Of a stretch of DNA of 64,000 nt, positions 28,732-37,063 are shown piece after piece. Origin of the DNA: Chloroflexota bacterium (GTDB taxonomy: Bacteria; Chloroflexota; Dormibacteria; Dormibacterales; Dormibacteraceae); assembly GCA_005882115.1 (NCBI GenBank), contig VBEG01000024.1:145419-209418 (forward strand). Direction: 5' to 3'. The position numbers and the translations under genes were made by a program. The notes beneath the pieces are model-generated. The model saw only the letters and a program-made list of their open reading frames with translations, was not told the DNA's origin and did not search any database. How positions within the stretch are numbered: position 1 is the stretch's first letter; every line of letters starts with the position of its first letter.

Positions 28732-29514
28732 TCAGGTGCTGGGCACGTACATCGGAAACGTTTCCACGGTTCTGAATCCGACCGAGTCATACAACGGTTT
28801 GCCCGCCGGTGTCGCGATCAGATAGAAAGTGTGTGCACCTTTCTCTACGCTTCGGGCCATGGCGCCCAGGAGCGCCGCCTTTCCCGCGCCGCGGCGCTGA
28901 AGATCCGGAGGCGTGGCCATCGACCAGATTCCGACGATCTCTCCCGTGCCGCTAACCGTCACCGTGCTCATGGATCGGTTCGCTGCGGTGGCCATGTAGA
29001 AGGCGACCGACGAGTCGGTCTTGCCGAGCCGATGCGAGGCGAAGGTCCTCCCCACCCAATCACGGTCCAGCTCGAAGGCGGTGGCGACCATGTCCGCGAC
29101 CTCGTGGACACCGGACTCCTCAGTTACCCGCACGACGTCGTAGCCGGGAGGCGGCTCGGGAACGTGTCCCGAGAAAACCATCAACGGCGCTTCACCGACG
29201 GCACTCAGACCCAGTTCACCAATCCGTGCGCCGAGGCTCCGTGACGCTTTTGACGAGATCATGAACAAGCCGGGGAGCCCCCTGGACCTCAGTCGTGCAA
29301 CAGAATCCGCGAGTATGCCTGCCAGGTTCGGCGAATCGTCGACCAGGCACATGTTGAAGTCGGCCGTCGGTCCACCGGTCAGCCCGAGCAAGGTTTTTTC
29401 TCGCAGCACGACCTCGACATCGTCCAGCGCGGCAAACAGCGTGACCAGGTGCGCCCGGGCAGTCGACCACAGCGCCGTCGCTGAGGGCGCCGCGTCGACG
29501 AGCCGCCCATCCAC
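28732..29514 (-). CDS. GNAT-family acetyltransferase
   Basis: 260 aa. The C-terminal half is a GNAT domain with the acetyl-CoA site TPPDLQRRGAGKAALLGAM and the C-terminal LYDSVGFRTVE. The N-terminal half is a divergent, possibly duplicated GNAT-like fold. The open frame reaches 29553, but GTG 29514 lies 6 nt after TACTCT, itself 17 nt after TTGCCG, so this start is preferred. The substrate is unknown. Confidence 0.82.
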   Translation of the reverse strand: MDGRLVDAAPSATALWSTARAHLVTLFAALDDVEVVLREKTLLGLTGGPTADFNMCLVDDSPNLAGILADSVARLRSRGLPGLFMISSKASRSLGARIGELGLSAVGEAPLMVFSGHVPEPPPGYDVVRVTEESGVHEVADMVATAFELDRDWVGRTFASHRLGKTDSSVAFYMATAANRSMSTVTVSGTGEIVGIWSMATPPDLQRRGAGKAALLGAMARSVEKGAHTFYLIATPAGKPLYDSVGFRTVETFPMYVPST

Positions 29515-29520
29515 AACCGC

Positions 29521-29526
29521 AGAGTA
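29521..29526 (-). promoter_or_regulatory. -10 box of a leaderless acetyltransferase promoter
   Basis: TACTCT ends 6 nt before GTG 29514. A TTGCCG -35-like hexamer lies 17 nt upstream of it. Confidence 0.5.
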
Positions 29527-29598
29527 GCCTTGACCGTTGTTGCCGGCAACCACCGACTCGAGCGACGTGCGGCGCTGGCGGTGTCGGTGGGCGGTTAG

Positions 29599-29925
29599 CT
29601 AGCGGCTTAGGACCTTCTCCAGCTGCGCCTTGTTCATGCGCGAACGGCCCTTGATCCCGCGCTCCTTTGCCTCGTTGCGGAGCTGGTCATAGGTCGGACC
29701 TCGCGAGCCGCGGTGGGAACGCAGCCCGCCGCGCCGGCCGGACGAGATGTCCACAATCGAGGTCCGGCTGATTTCCCGAGCCTCACCGTGCCGTGCGCGT
29801 TCCTTGTTGACGGTGCGCGCCGCGATCTCCTCCGCCTTGTCCTCCCCCGTGCCGCGCTCGAGCAGGCCTTCCTTGATGTGTTCGTACTGGCGTTCGCGCT
29901 TGTCGCTCCAGGCGCTTTGTGGCAT
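29599..29925 (-). CDS. Rho-N-domain-like small protein (plasmid-stabilization-annotated family)
   Basis: 108 aa. The N-terminal block MPQSAWSDKRERQYEHIKEG, followed by AEEIAARTVNKERARHGEAR, matches a family often labelled plasmid stabilization protein. The C-terminal block (TYDQLRNEAKERGIKGRSRM, then NKAQLEKVL) is a Rho-N/SAP-like nucleic-acid-binding helix pair. AGGAGG lies about 8 nt before ATG 29925, which decides the start over longer frames. No plasmid genes are near, so the family label should not be taken as function. Confidence 0.82.
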   Translation of the reverse strand: MPQSAWSDKRERQYEHIKEGLLERGTGEDKAEEIAARTVNKERARHGEAREISRTSIVDISSGRRGGLRSHRGSRGPTYDQLRNEAKERGIKGRSRMNKAQLEKVLSR

Positions 29926-29989
29926 CTGGTGAAACCTCCTTCGCTTCTTCCTTGACAACGCGCCGACAAATCCATTCGACTGAGCGGGC

Positions 29990-30478
29990 TTGAGCGCCAC
30001 CACCTACGACCAGCTGAAGGTCCTCTACCGCACCCTGCTCGTCTTGGCGACGGTCGGCACGGTGATCCTGGCCATCGGCCTCGTCCAGTTCGTCTACTTC
30101 GAACCGCCCGGCCAGACGACCGGCGTCAAGGCCAACATCGTCGGCGTGTACCAGTACGACCCGGCGACCAAGAGCACGGTCGGCGCGGACCGATCCGAGT
30201 TTCCGCGTACAGAGGAGTTCGCGGCCAAGGTCGATTGGTCGTCGCTGCCCAACAACCTCGTGGTCGACGCGCGCTGGTACGACAGCTTCGGCTCGCTGCG
30301 CGGCCTGGTCGGACCTGCCCCTCCTTCCTCCCTGGCGGCTGAGTCCGTCATCCCCGTCGATGTGCCTGAGGGTTTTCATTACGTCTTGCCGGGTCGCTAC
30401 ACGTTCGTCGTCGAACGTGTCAAGGATGGTGCGCCGGTCGAGGTGCTCGGCCGCAGGTTCGTGCTGGTGGATCGGTAG
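29990..30478 (+). CDS. single-pass membrane protein of unknown function
   Basis: 162 aa. A short cytoplasmic N-terminus is followed by one membrane helix (residues 12-34, LLVLATVGTVILAIGLVQFV), then an external beta-rich domain. The start is TTG 29990; no better start is in frame. Its stop TAG overlaps the GTG of the PrsW-like gene by one base (TAGTG), so the two proteins are co-translated and may form a complex. No family recognised. Confidence 0.65.
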   Translation: MSATTYDQLKVLYRTLLVLATVGTVILAIGLVQFVYFEPPGQTTGVKANIVGVYQYDPATKSTVGADRSEFPRTEEFAAKVDWSSLPNNLVVDARWYDSFGSLRGLVGPAPPSSLAAESVIPVDVPEGFHYVLPGRYTFVVERVKDGAPVEVLGRRFVLVDR

Positions 30479-31857
30479 TGATCTCGACGACCACGCCCCC
30501 CGCCGCCAACCCGCAGTCCAGGCTTCGCCCGGGTAGATATCGGATCGCTTTCGCGCTCGCCGCGCTCGTCGTGGTCGCCCTCGTTGCGAGCTCGCTCCTC
30601 AACTACGTCTACCTCGACACGATCCCCGGCCGTGCCTCCCTGTACGGGCTGCTCGCGGTGGCCCTGATCGCGCTCGGCACCTTCATCCTCGTCCGCGCCT
30701 ACACCCGCGACCGCGCGACGCGCCGCAAGCACCTGATCCGCGCCGCTGTCCTGATCGGTCTCGGCGTCCTGCTGTGGCTGCTGGTCATCGACGTGTTCCT
30801 GTTCACGCAGTCGGCCGGTCCGGGTGTGGCCGCGGTGTGCGCGCTCGTGTGCTTGCCGACGACCGCGTTCGGCTTGCTGGTCGTGCGCCGCATGGACCGC
30901 AATCACAAAGAGCCCTGGCGGCTCGTCCTGGTGGCCGCTGCGTGGGGCGCCATCGTCGCGACGAGCCTTGTCGTGTGGGGTGAGACCATCTGGGAGCAGT
31001 CTGCGCAACACGCTTTGGTTCCCGGGCCAGGCCTCGACACCTCGCTCGCGTTCATGGCCGGCATCCTCGAAGAGCTCGCGAAAGGACTCGCGGTGTTGCT
31101 GCTGTTCCTGGTCATGCGCAACGAGTTCGACGACGTCGTCGATGGAATCGTTTACGGCGCCGCCGTCGGTCTCGGCTTCAACTATCTGGAATCGATCAGC
31201 TACATGACCAACCTGTACTCGATCTTTGCGCCAGAGAACAATGGCGCGGTCGCGGCCGGCATCCAGTGGTACGGCCGTCAGGTGCTTGGTCTGTTCTTCG
31301 GACACGCGACGTACACCGCGTTCATCGGCGCCGGCGTGGGCATCGCGCGGCAGGTGCCTCGCATGCGCCAGAAGATCCTTGCCATCGTCGCCGGATTCAT
31401 CGTGGCCATTGCGGGCCACTTCTCATGGGACGCCTGGGCCACGTTGTTTCCAATCGAGAACACGCTCTTCGGTCTCGTCGAGATCCACCTGCGGACGTTG
31501 ATCATGACCGGGCCGTTCACGGCGGCTTTGATCGCGCTGCTGCTGTTCGGGATTCGGTACGAAGGCCAGAACCTGCTCGATCAGATGCACAAGGAGGCGG
31601 CGAGCGGGTACGGCGCGATCCTTCCCGAAGAGGTGGCTGTGCTGGCGAGCCCATGGCGACGGCTGCAGCAGCGATTGCAGGCACTGAACCGGGCGGGTTT
31701 TCGCGCTTACTTCAAAGTGTCGCGTCTGCAGACCGCCCAGCTCGACTTGGCGATGGAGCGCTGGCACCGGGAGCGAAAGGAGATCGACACGCCGCTGGAG
31801 GCGGAGCAGCAGCTGCGCAACCGCGTGATCCAGCTTCGTCACTGGGTCACGGCTTAA
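30478..31857 (+). CDS. PrsW-family intramembrane metalloprotease
   Basis: 459-aa polytopic membrane protein. PrsW-type motifs are present: EELAKGLAVLL (E-E-x-x-K), DDVVDGIVYGAAVGLGFNYLES, the HATYTAFIGAGVG helix, and AGHFSWDAW. These supply the Glu/His residues proposed to bind metal. PrsW proteases in Bacillus cleave an anti-sigma factor; the substrate here is unknown. About eight to nine membrane segments are visible, and the last 110 residues are soluble and basic. It is translationally coupled to the preceding membrane protein. Confidence 0.85.
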   Translation: MISTTTPPAANPQSRLRPGRYRIAFALAALVVVALVASSLLNYVYLDTIPGRASLYGLLAVALIALGTFILVRAYTRDRATRRKHLIRAAVLIGLGVLLWLLVIDVFLFTQSAGPGVAAVCALVCLPTTAFGLLVVRRMDRNHKEPWRLVLVAAAWGAIVATSLVVWGETIWEQSAQHALVPGPGLDTSLAFMAGILEELAKGLAVLLLFLVMRNEFDDVVDGIVYGAAVGLGFNYLESISYMTNLYSIFAPENNGAVAAGIQWYGRQVLGLFFGHATYTAFIGAGVGIARQVPRMRQKILAIVAGFIVAIAGHFSWDAWATLFPIENTLFGLVEIHLRTLIMTGPFTAALIALLLFGIRYEGQNLLDQMHKEAASGYGAILPEEVAVLASPWRRLQQRLQALNRAGFRAYFKVSRLQTAQLDLAMERWHRERKEIDTPLEAEQQLRNRVIQLRHWVTA

Positions 31858-31916
31858 CAGGCAGGGTTCCCAGCAGAATTATTTTCTGATTCACTCGCCC
31901 GCAGGCGTGCAGGTTT

Positions 31917-31968
31917 GGGGGTGGGAACCGCACGGGAGGAGGGTGGGCCCGCGAAGCGGGCGGGTCAG
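31917..31968 (+). repeat. intergenic repeat, GGGGGTGGGAAC type, copy 1
   Basis: GGGGGTGGGAACCGCACGGG and AGGAGGGTGGGCCCGCGAAG recur nearly identically at 36166. It ends with a GCCCGC/GCGGGC hairpin. It is read here as a variant of the same dispersed family in inverted orientation. It touches the stop of the ferric-reductase-like gene. Confidence 0.55.
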
Positions 31969-32501
31969 GCCGGCAGGCGGCCTCCCAGCAACCGGGCCAG
32001 AGACAGTGTCAACAACGCCGCCGCCGAACCCCACGTGATCGCGGAAACGGCTGGGTCGCTGAAGTCGGTCCCACTCAGCACCGCATGGAGAAAGATCAAC
32101 GCGTAGGCCCCGTAGGCGAGCCTGTGGATCCAGAGCCAGACGTCCTTCCGGATCCGGCGTTTCAGCAGCGCCGTCACCGTCACCGCAACGAGCAAGTCGA
32201 GTGAAAGCGCGCCGAGGCCGATGGCGAGCGTGCCGTAGCTCGAGTGGAACGGCACCACGACGTCCAGGACGCCGAGGCGGGCCGTGGTGTCAAGTAGCAG
32301 GGCCAGCACGTGCAGCGCCGCAAGTGGGATCCACAGCATGGTGGTGAACTCATGCAGCGAACGCAGCGCGCGATTCCCCGCCAACCAATCGAGCACCGCC
32401 GTGCGCAACGCGATTCCGGTCACCAGAGCAATCGCGAGAGTCGCGTATGAGCTGAGGCCTGTGACGCGGGCCAGCAGCCAGAAGAACTGATCTGTGGTCA
32501 T
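31965..32501 (-). CDS. ferric-reductase-like transmembrane protein
   Basis: 178 aa with about five to six hydrophobic segments. Two pairs of helix His residues (LHEFTTMLWIPLAALHVLAL and WIHRLAYGAYALIFLHAVLS) are typical haem ligands of the ferric reductase-like / YedZ-MsrQ membrane domain. It probably carries b-type haem and moves electrons across the membrane. It overlaps the upstream 75-aa gene by ATGA and closes the DUF1800-DUF1501 cluster. Confidence 0.83.
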   Translation of the reverse strand: MTTDQFFWLLARVTGLSSYATLAIALVTGIALRTAVLDWLAGNRALRSLHEFTTMLWIPLAALHVLALLLDTTARLGVLDVVVPFHSSYGTLAIGLGALSLDLLVAVTVTALLKRRIRKDVWLWIHRLAYGAYALIFLHAVLSGTDFSDPAVSAITWGSAAALLTLSLARLLGGRLPA

Positions 32502-32725
32502 GACGCGTAGGTCGAGGCGACGGGCTCCTCGTTGCTCGGCTGTACGGACGGTCCGATGCTCAACGAACCCCCCACTACACCGACCTCCGTGCTGTTGCTC
32601 GCCAGCACGACCGGTTGGAGCGGCGCCTGCGGGTTCTTGAAATGTGACGTGACAAAAAACGCTGACACGACGGTGCCGGCAAGGGTGAGCGCGGTTGCGC
32701 CTACCTTCAGCAAGAGCGTCCGCAC
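32498..32725 (-). CDS. small signal-anchored protein
   Basis: 75 aa. One N-terminal hydrophobic segment (residues 5-27, LKVGATALTLAGTVVSAFFV) acts as a signal or anchor, and the rest is short and polar. It starts 1 bp after the DUF1501 stop and overlaps the ferric-reductase-like start by 4 bp. Likely an accessory exported peptide of this cluster. No family recognised. Confidence 0.65.
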   Translation of the reverse strand: MRTLLLKVGATALTLAGTVVSAFFVTSHFKNPQAPLQPVVLASNSTEVGVVGGSLSIGPSVQPSNEEPVASTYAS

Positions 32726-32726
32726 C

Positions 32727-34034
32727 TCAGACGGCGACCGGGGCCTTCAGGAATGGAACCCGCTCGAACGCCGAGCCGAGGATCTGCCCCGAGTCGGCGC
32801 CGAGGTGGCCGCTCAGGATCTCCTGATACACCGACCGAAAGTCGACGGCGTACTTGAGGTTGCCGGTGTCGTCCAGGCTCGTCAGGCTCGGCTCTTCTCC
32901 GAAGAGACCGCCGTGCACAGGGTCGCCGATCAGAAGCAAGGGCGCGGCCGCGCCGTGGTCGGTGCCTCCGCTGGCGTTCTCCTTCGGTCGGCGGCCGAAC
33001 TCCGACCACGTCGCGATCAGCACCTTGTCCGCCATGTGGTGGGCGGCAAGGTCCTGGTAGAGAGCCGACACCGCCGAGTCAAGGTACCCCATCAGGTCGT
33101 CGTGGCGGCTGAGCTCCGTGTAGTGCGTGTCGAAGCCCCCGAGGGTGACGTGGAGCAGCTTCACGCCGGTCCCGGTGACGATGAGCTCGGCCGCGAGCTG
33201 CAGCGCCGCCGCAAGCTGGTTCTTCGACGAGTAAACGAGCTTGACCTTGTCGCTGTAGTCGGCCATCGGCTGGTACGAAGTCGACGAAGTCCGCAGGGTG
33301 GCCATCGTCTCGGTCGCAGTGGCGATCGCGGTGTCGAACAGCGCGCCGTAAATGCCGGGTGTGCCCTTGTAGAGAGCGCCGACCGCGGCCTCCACCTCGC
33401 TTCCGCCTGTGAACCCGAAGGTCTTCTGGTTCTGGATCACCGTCAAGGTCGCCTGCAGGTCGCGCAGTGCGCCCGGCGCGTCCGTCGCTCCGCACGCGCA
33501 ACCGGTCAGGGGATGGCCGTTGGAGTCGTAGCTCGTGGCGAGCGTGCGGCCGAGCCAGCCGTCGACCTGGCGCCTCGTCGGATCGCCTGTCTCCCAGATC
33601 CGGATCGACTCGAAGTGGGAAAAGGTCGGGTTCGGGTAGCCCACGCCCTGGACGATCGCGAGCTTGCCCTTGTCCCACAAGCTTTTGATGCCCGCGAGGT
33701 TGTGGTTCAGGCCGTACTGTGCGTTGAGCGGCAGGGCCTGGGACACCATCGATCCGGCGAGCTTCGGGCGGAGGTCATGGAGCGTGGGGTCGGCAAGCGG
33801 TACCAGCGTGCGCAGGCCGTCGTTGCCACCCGCGAGCTGGATCATCACGAGCACGTTCTCGTTGTTCACGCCCTCGCGCTTGGCGGCGTAGACCGCCCGT
33901 GCGAACGCGTCGGGGACCGCCGCGTAGCCGGCTGCGAGGCCCGATGCACCGGCGCCGAAAACAAGCCCCGCCTTAAGAAAGTCGCGCCGCTTGAGCTGGT
34001 TGATGCCGACTTCTCTTGTCATCTTTGCGTGCAC
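32727..34034 (-). CDS. DUF1501 family exported protein
   Basis: 435 aa. A Tat-type signal (KRRDFLKAGLVFGAGASGLA) is followed by the DUF1501 core: VLVMIQLAGGNDGLRTLVPL, YGLNHNLAGIKSLWDKGKLA, VQGVGYPNPTFSHFESIRIW, VTLGGFDTHYTEL, TWSEFGRRPKENASGGTDHG and GAAAPLLLIG. These are alkaline-phosphatase-superfamily-like metal motifs. It follows the DUF1800 gene by 0 bp, the usual pairing of the two families. Catalytic role unproven. Confidence 0.9.
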   Translation of the reverse strand: MHAKMTREVGINQLKRRDFLKAGLVFGAGASGLAAGYAAVPDAFARAVYAAKREGVNNENVLVMIQLAGGNDGLRTLVPLADPTLHDLRPKLAGSMVSQALPLNAQYGLNHNLAGIKSLWDKGKLAIVQGVGYPNPTFSHFESIRIWETGDPTRRQVDGWLGRTLATSYDSNGHPLTGCACGATDAPGALRDLQATLTVIQNQKTFGFTGGSEVEAAVGALYKGTPGIYGALFDTAIATATETMATLRTSSTSYQPMADYSDKVKLVYSSKNQLAAALQLAAELIVTGTGVKLLHVTLGGFDTHYTELSRHDDLMGYLDSAVSALYQDLAAHHMADKVLIATWSEFGRRPKENASGGTDHGAAAPLLLIGDPVHGGLFGEEPSLTSLDDTGNLKYAVDFRSVYQEILSGHLGADSGQILGSAFERVPFLKAPVAV

Positions 34035-35498
34035 CTACTTGAGTTGAAATTCCGGCGAGGCAAGGGTGATGAACCAGCGCGCGCGGTCGTCCGCGGCCTG
34101 GTTGAAGAGGCTCGAGGTCTGGACGCCGAGCACTCCGTCGAGGTGACGGTGCACCGCGTCATGCGGCGAGGGCAGCAGGCCTTTGGTCTGCGCGAGCGCC
34201 GCGGTCACGAAGTTGACGCGCTCGACCACGGTGTTGGAGGAGATCCACGCCTCGTTGGTCGGCCAGCCGTTGACGTCGGGCGGGTCGAACAGCGTCTGGC
34301 CCATGCCCGAGCCCGCGCCCGCGATCACCTTCGCGATTGGTGGGTTACCGAGAGCTCGTGCGGCGTGGACCATGAACTCGGCCGGCGATTTGACCAGCGC
34401 GCGATAGCTCTGGTCGGCCGTGAACTCGGGACTCTTGAAGATCGCGCGCATCAGCGTCTTCATGTCGTAGCGAGAGCGCCGAAACGTGTCGCCGAGCGCC
34501 GCCACGTAGCTGGTCGACGGTCGGCCCGTGACGAAATGCTGGACCACCTTGGTCGCGAGGAACGTAGCGGTCGACGGCTGAGCAAGGATCCGGTCGATGA
34601 CGCCCTCTGTGTCCAACCGGCCTTGATGTCCGAGGTAGGTGACGCCGCCGTAGTATGCGCGGCGCGCGTTAAAGACTCCGCTTTGCTGGGTCGAGAAGAC
34701 CGGCAGCCGGCGCATCACGTTGTTGTTCACGGTCACAGTCGCGATGGAATCGGGCTTGGGCAGCTGCCACCCGGCGAGGGCCTTCGCGCCTTCGCGCACA
34801 TCTTGCTCGGTGAAGTTGCCGGGGCCCATCGTGAAGAGCTCCATCAGCTCGCGGGAATAGTTCTCGTTGGGGTTCTGCCCGGTCGACGTAGCGAGGTCGA
34901 GGTAGCGCAACATCGCAGGATCGGTGGTGACCGCAACAAGCATCGCGGGCAGATCGGTCATCGCCATGCGGCGCCATGTCAGGTTCTGCCAGTACATGAA
35001 CGTGTTGTCCGCGGCCTTGCGGTAGTCGCTGGTGAAATGCCCGTGCCAGAACAAGGTCATCCGCTCGGCGAATGGCGTCTGAGTCGTGAGCATGTGGTTG
35101 ATCCACCACTGCTGCAGCTGGGTGATAGGAAAACGTCCGCCCGGAGTGGTCGCGGCTTCGAGCGGCGGCGGATCCGCCGGCTTGCTCTCGATGAGGCGGT
35201 CGACCGTCTTGTCGAACCCGTCGGACAACGCGGTCTCAAGCTGCGTCGGTGAGTAGCCGAAGGCCGTGCGTCGCAGGAGGTGCATCACGCGCGCGGACTC
35301 CGATTTCAGGGGCGAGATCCAACCGGTGGCCGATCCGGCGAGCGGCGTGGCGAGCTGCTGCATCGAGCCGCCGAGCAGGCGCACGGCTCCCACTCCCACG
35401 CCGGTCGCGAGGGCAGCGGCAAGTGCCTGTCGCCTGGTGATACCTCGGCGAGGCAACGCGACCGGGCTCGCCTGTTCGTCCGTCGACGCGAGCGCCAT
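34035..35498 (-). CDS. DUF1800 family exported protein
   Basis: 487 aa. A twin-arginine signal (GITRRQALAAALATGVGVGA) leads into the DUF1800 core: LLRRTAFGYSPTQLETAL, WWINHMLTTQTPFAERMTLF, WHGHFTSD, NENYSRELMELFTMG, YTEQD-like FTEQDVREGAKAL, and DPPDVNGWPTNEAWI. DUF1800 and DUF1501 proteins nearly always occur as pairs and are proposed secreted or periplasmic partners. It starts the four-gene leftward operon. Confidence 0.9.
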   Translation of the reverse strand: MALASTDEQASPVALPRRGITRRQALAAALATGVGVGAVRLLGGSMQQLATPLAGSATGWISPLKSESARVMHLLRRTAFGYSPTQLETALSDGFDKTVDRLIESKPADPPPLEAATTPGGRFPITQLQQWWINHMLTTQTPFAERMTLFWHGHFTSDYRKAADNTFMYWQNLTWRRMAMTDLPAMLVAVTTDPAMLRYLDLATSTGQNPNENYSRELMELFTMGPGNFTEQDVREGAKALAGWQLPKPDSIATVTVNNNVMRRLPVFSTQQSGVFNARRAYYGGVTYLGHQGRLDTEGVIDRILAQPSTATFLATKVVQHFVTGRPSTSYVAALGDTFRRSRYDMKTLMRAIFKSPEFTADQSYRALVKSPAEFMVHAARALGNPPIAKVIAGAGSGMGQTLFDPPDVNGWPTNEAWISSNTVVERVNFVTAALAQTKGLLPSPHDAVHRHLDGVLGVQTSSLFNQAADDRARWFITLASPEFQLK

Positions 35499-35570
35499 AA
35501 GCTGAATTCAAGCCGGCGCCCCGGCGCGTGGCATTAGCTGGGTGTGAAGAGTTTGTAAGCGGCTACGCGA

Positions 35571-36065
35571 TCAGCAAGCCGACCGGACTCCGCTCATGCA
35601 GGCGTAGGAATCGACCGCGAGGTGGGCGACGAAGACGCCGCCGACGAGGAGCGCAACCACGATCACAGCGAGGTGAAGAGGCGCGACCTCGAGCGCGATC
35701 AATCCGTCGAGCGAACCGCCGTGCCGTCGCCATCCGAGGCGGGTGATCCGCCAGAGGTTCATCGCGATCGCGACCGGGATGCCGATGAAGAGACTGACCG
35801 TGCCGGCGAGGATCGCGAAGGTGGAGCCAGAGAGCCATGAGTACGGCGCGCTCAAGCCGAGATTGTGCAGCACGCTCGCGGTGAGCAGGATGACGAAAGG
35901 CGCGATCAGGACCAGGCCTACGAGGCCAGACCAGGTGCGCGCGTGCTTGCCCCCTCGTGGCCAGCCTTCAGGCAGGTCGCCGAGGGTGATTGACACGGTG
36001 AATCGCGGCGGGACGCGCTCGGCGCGCGCGTGGATCGATATCCACTCGCCGAGGTGATAGTTCAT
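35571..36065 (-). CDS. polytopic membrane protein of unknown function
   Basis: 164 aa with a soluble N-terminus (residues 1-42) and three or four hydrophobic segments at about 48-67, 80-102 and 125-150. It ends with two Cys near the C-terminus (CMSGVRSAC). It is stand-alone, before the repeat-containing gap. No family recognised. Confidence 0.62.
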   Translation of the reverse strand: MNYHLGEWISIHARAERVPPRFTVSITLGDLPEGWPRGGKHARTWSGLVGLVLIAPFVILLTASVLHNLGLSAPYSWLSGSTFAILAGTVSLFIGIPVAIAMNLWRITRLGWRRHGGSLDGLIALEVAPLHLAVIVVALLVGGVFVAHLAVDSYACMSGVRSAC

Positions 36066-36165
36066 CAGCGGTCGACCATCCTCGGCCGAGCATACGAAAG
36101 GCGATTAACAGGCTGGGTTGTGGATGTGAAGACGCCTCAATAACGTGGTGCTACGGTCGGCCGGT

Positions 36166-36220
36166 CGGGGGTGGGAACTGGCCGGGAGGAGGGTGGGCCC
36201 GCAAGGGCAGGGGTGGACCA
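36166..36220 (+). repeat. intergenic repeat, GGGGGTGGGAAC type, copy 2
   Basis: Shares the blocks GGGGGTGGGAAC and GGGAGGAGGGTGGGCCCGC with the copy at 31917. It lies in the 177-bp gap before modA. The remaining gap sequence shows nothing else apart from the modA promoter. Confidence 0.55.
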
Positions 36221-36229
36221 GGTCGGGGA

Positions 36230-36235
36230 TAGGAT
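36230..36235 (+). promoter_or_regulatory. -10 box of a leaderless modA promoter
   Basis: TAGGAT ends 7 nt before the GTG at 36243, which is the start that gives a lipoprotein signal. No Shine-Dalgarno motif lies between. Confidence 0.55.
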
Positions 36236-36242
36236 TTCCCCG

Positions 36243-36995
36243 GTGATCAGGAAAGCGTTCGCTGTCGCTGCGCTCCTTGTGCTCGCCTCGTGTGGAGAAT
36301 CTGGCAGCCAGAGCAGCACGAAATTGCCGTCGACCCTGACCGTGTTCGCCGCCTCCTCCCTGCGGCCGGCCTTCGACAAGATCGCCGCCAAGCTCAAGTC
36401 GTCACAGAACATCACGACGACCTTCAACTACGCGGGGACGCAAACGCTCGCCACTCAACTGACGCAGGGCGCGCACGCCGATGTCTTCGCGGCGGCCGAC
36501 ACAACCCACATGAAGACCCTCAACGATGCCGGGCTACTTGGCGGCGACCCGAAAGTCTTCGTGCACAACCGCCTCGAGATCGTGGTCGAGCGTGGCAATC
36601 CCAAGGCCATCCACGGCCTGGCCGACCTCGCCCGGTCCGGTCTGATCGTCGTCCTTGCGGATCCTTCGGTTCCAGCGGGTGACTACGCCAGGCAAGCCCT
36701 GGCCAAAGCCGGCGTCACGGTTCACCCCGCCAGCCTCGAGCAGCAGGTCACCGCCGTCCTGAGCAAGGTGGCGCTTGGTGAGGCCGACGCGGGCATCGTC
36801 TATCACAGCGACGTGGTCACCAACAGCAAGGTCGAAGGCGTCGCGATACCCGATGCCCAGAACGTGATCGCCGACTATTCGATCGGCAAGCTCTTCCTGA
36901 CCGAGCACGCCGACGGGGCGGATGCGTTCATCACGTACGTCCTGTCCCCGGCGGGACAATCGATCCTCAAGAGCGCCGGCTTCACGGGGATTTGA
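36243..36995 (+). CDS. modA: molybdate-binding lipoprotein of an ABC transporter
   Basis: 250 aa. The GTG start gives the lipoprotein signal IRKAFAVAALLVLASCGE. The mature part matches ModA: LTVFAASSLRPAFDKIA, YAGTQTLATQLTQGAHADVF, AADTTHMKTL, VEGVAIPDAQN and LSPAGQSILKSAGF. These bind molybdate or tungstate outside the membrane. No modB or modC is in the window, so the permease must be elsewhere. Confidence 0.92.
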   Translation: MIRKAFAVAALLVLASCGESGSQSSTKLPSTLTVFAASSLRPAFDKIAAKLKSSQNITTTFNYAGTQTLATQLTQGAHADVFAAADTTHMKTLNDAGLLGGDPKVFVHNRLEIVVERGNPKAIHGLADLARSGLIVVLADPSVPAGDYARQALAKAGVTVHPASLEQQVTAVLSKVALGEADAGIVYHSDVVTNSKVEGVAIPDAQNVIADYSIGKLFLTEHADGADAFITYVLSPAGQSILKSAGFTGI

Positions 36996-37063
36996 GGCCG
37001 CGCCAGCTCGCCCGGAGGGCCCACGTTTAGCTCTGTTTGTTACTTGGTAATGTTGTAAGCAGC

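Noticed and set aside
29599..29925. Plasmid-stabilization function
   Set aside because: The label comes from family annotation only; no plasmid or toxin-antitoxin genes are nearby.
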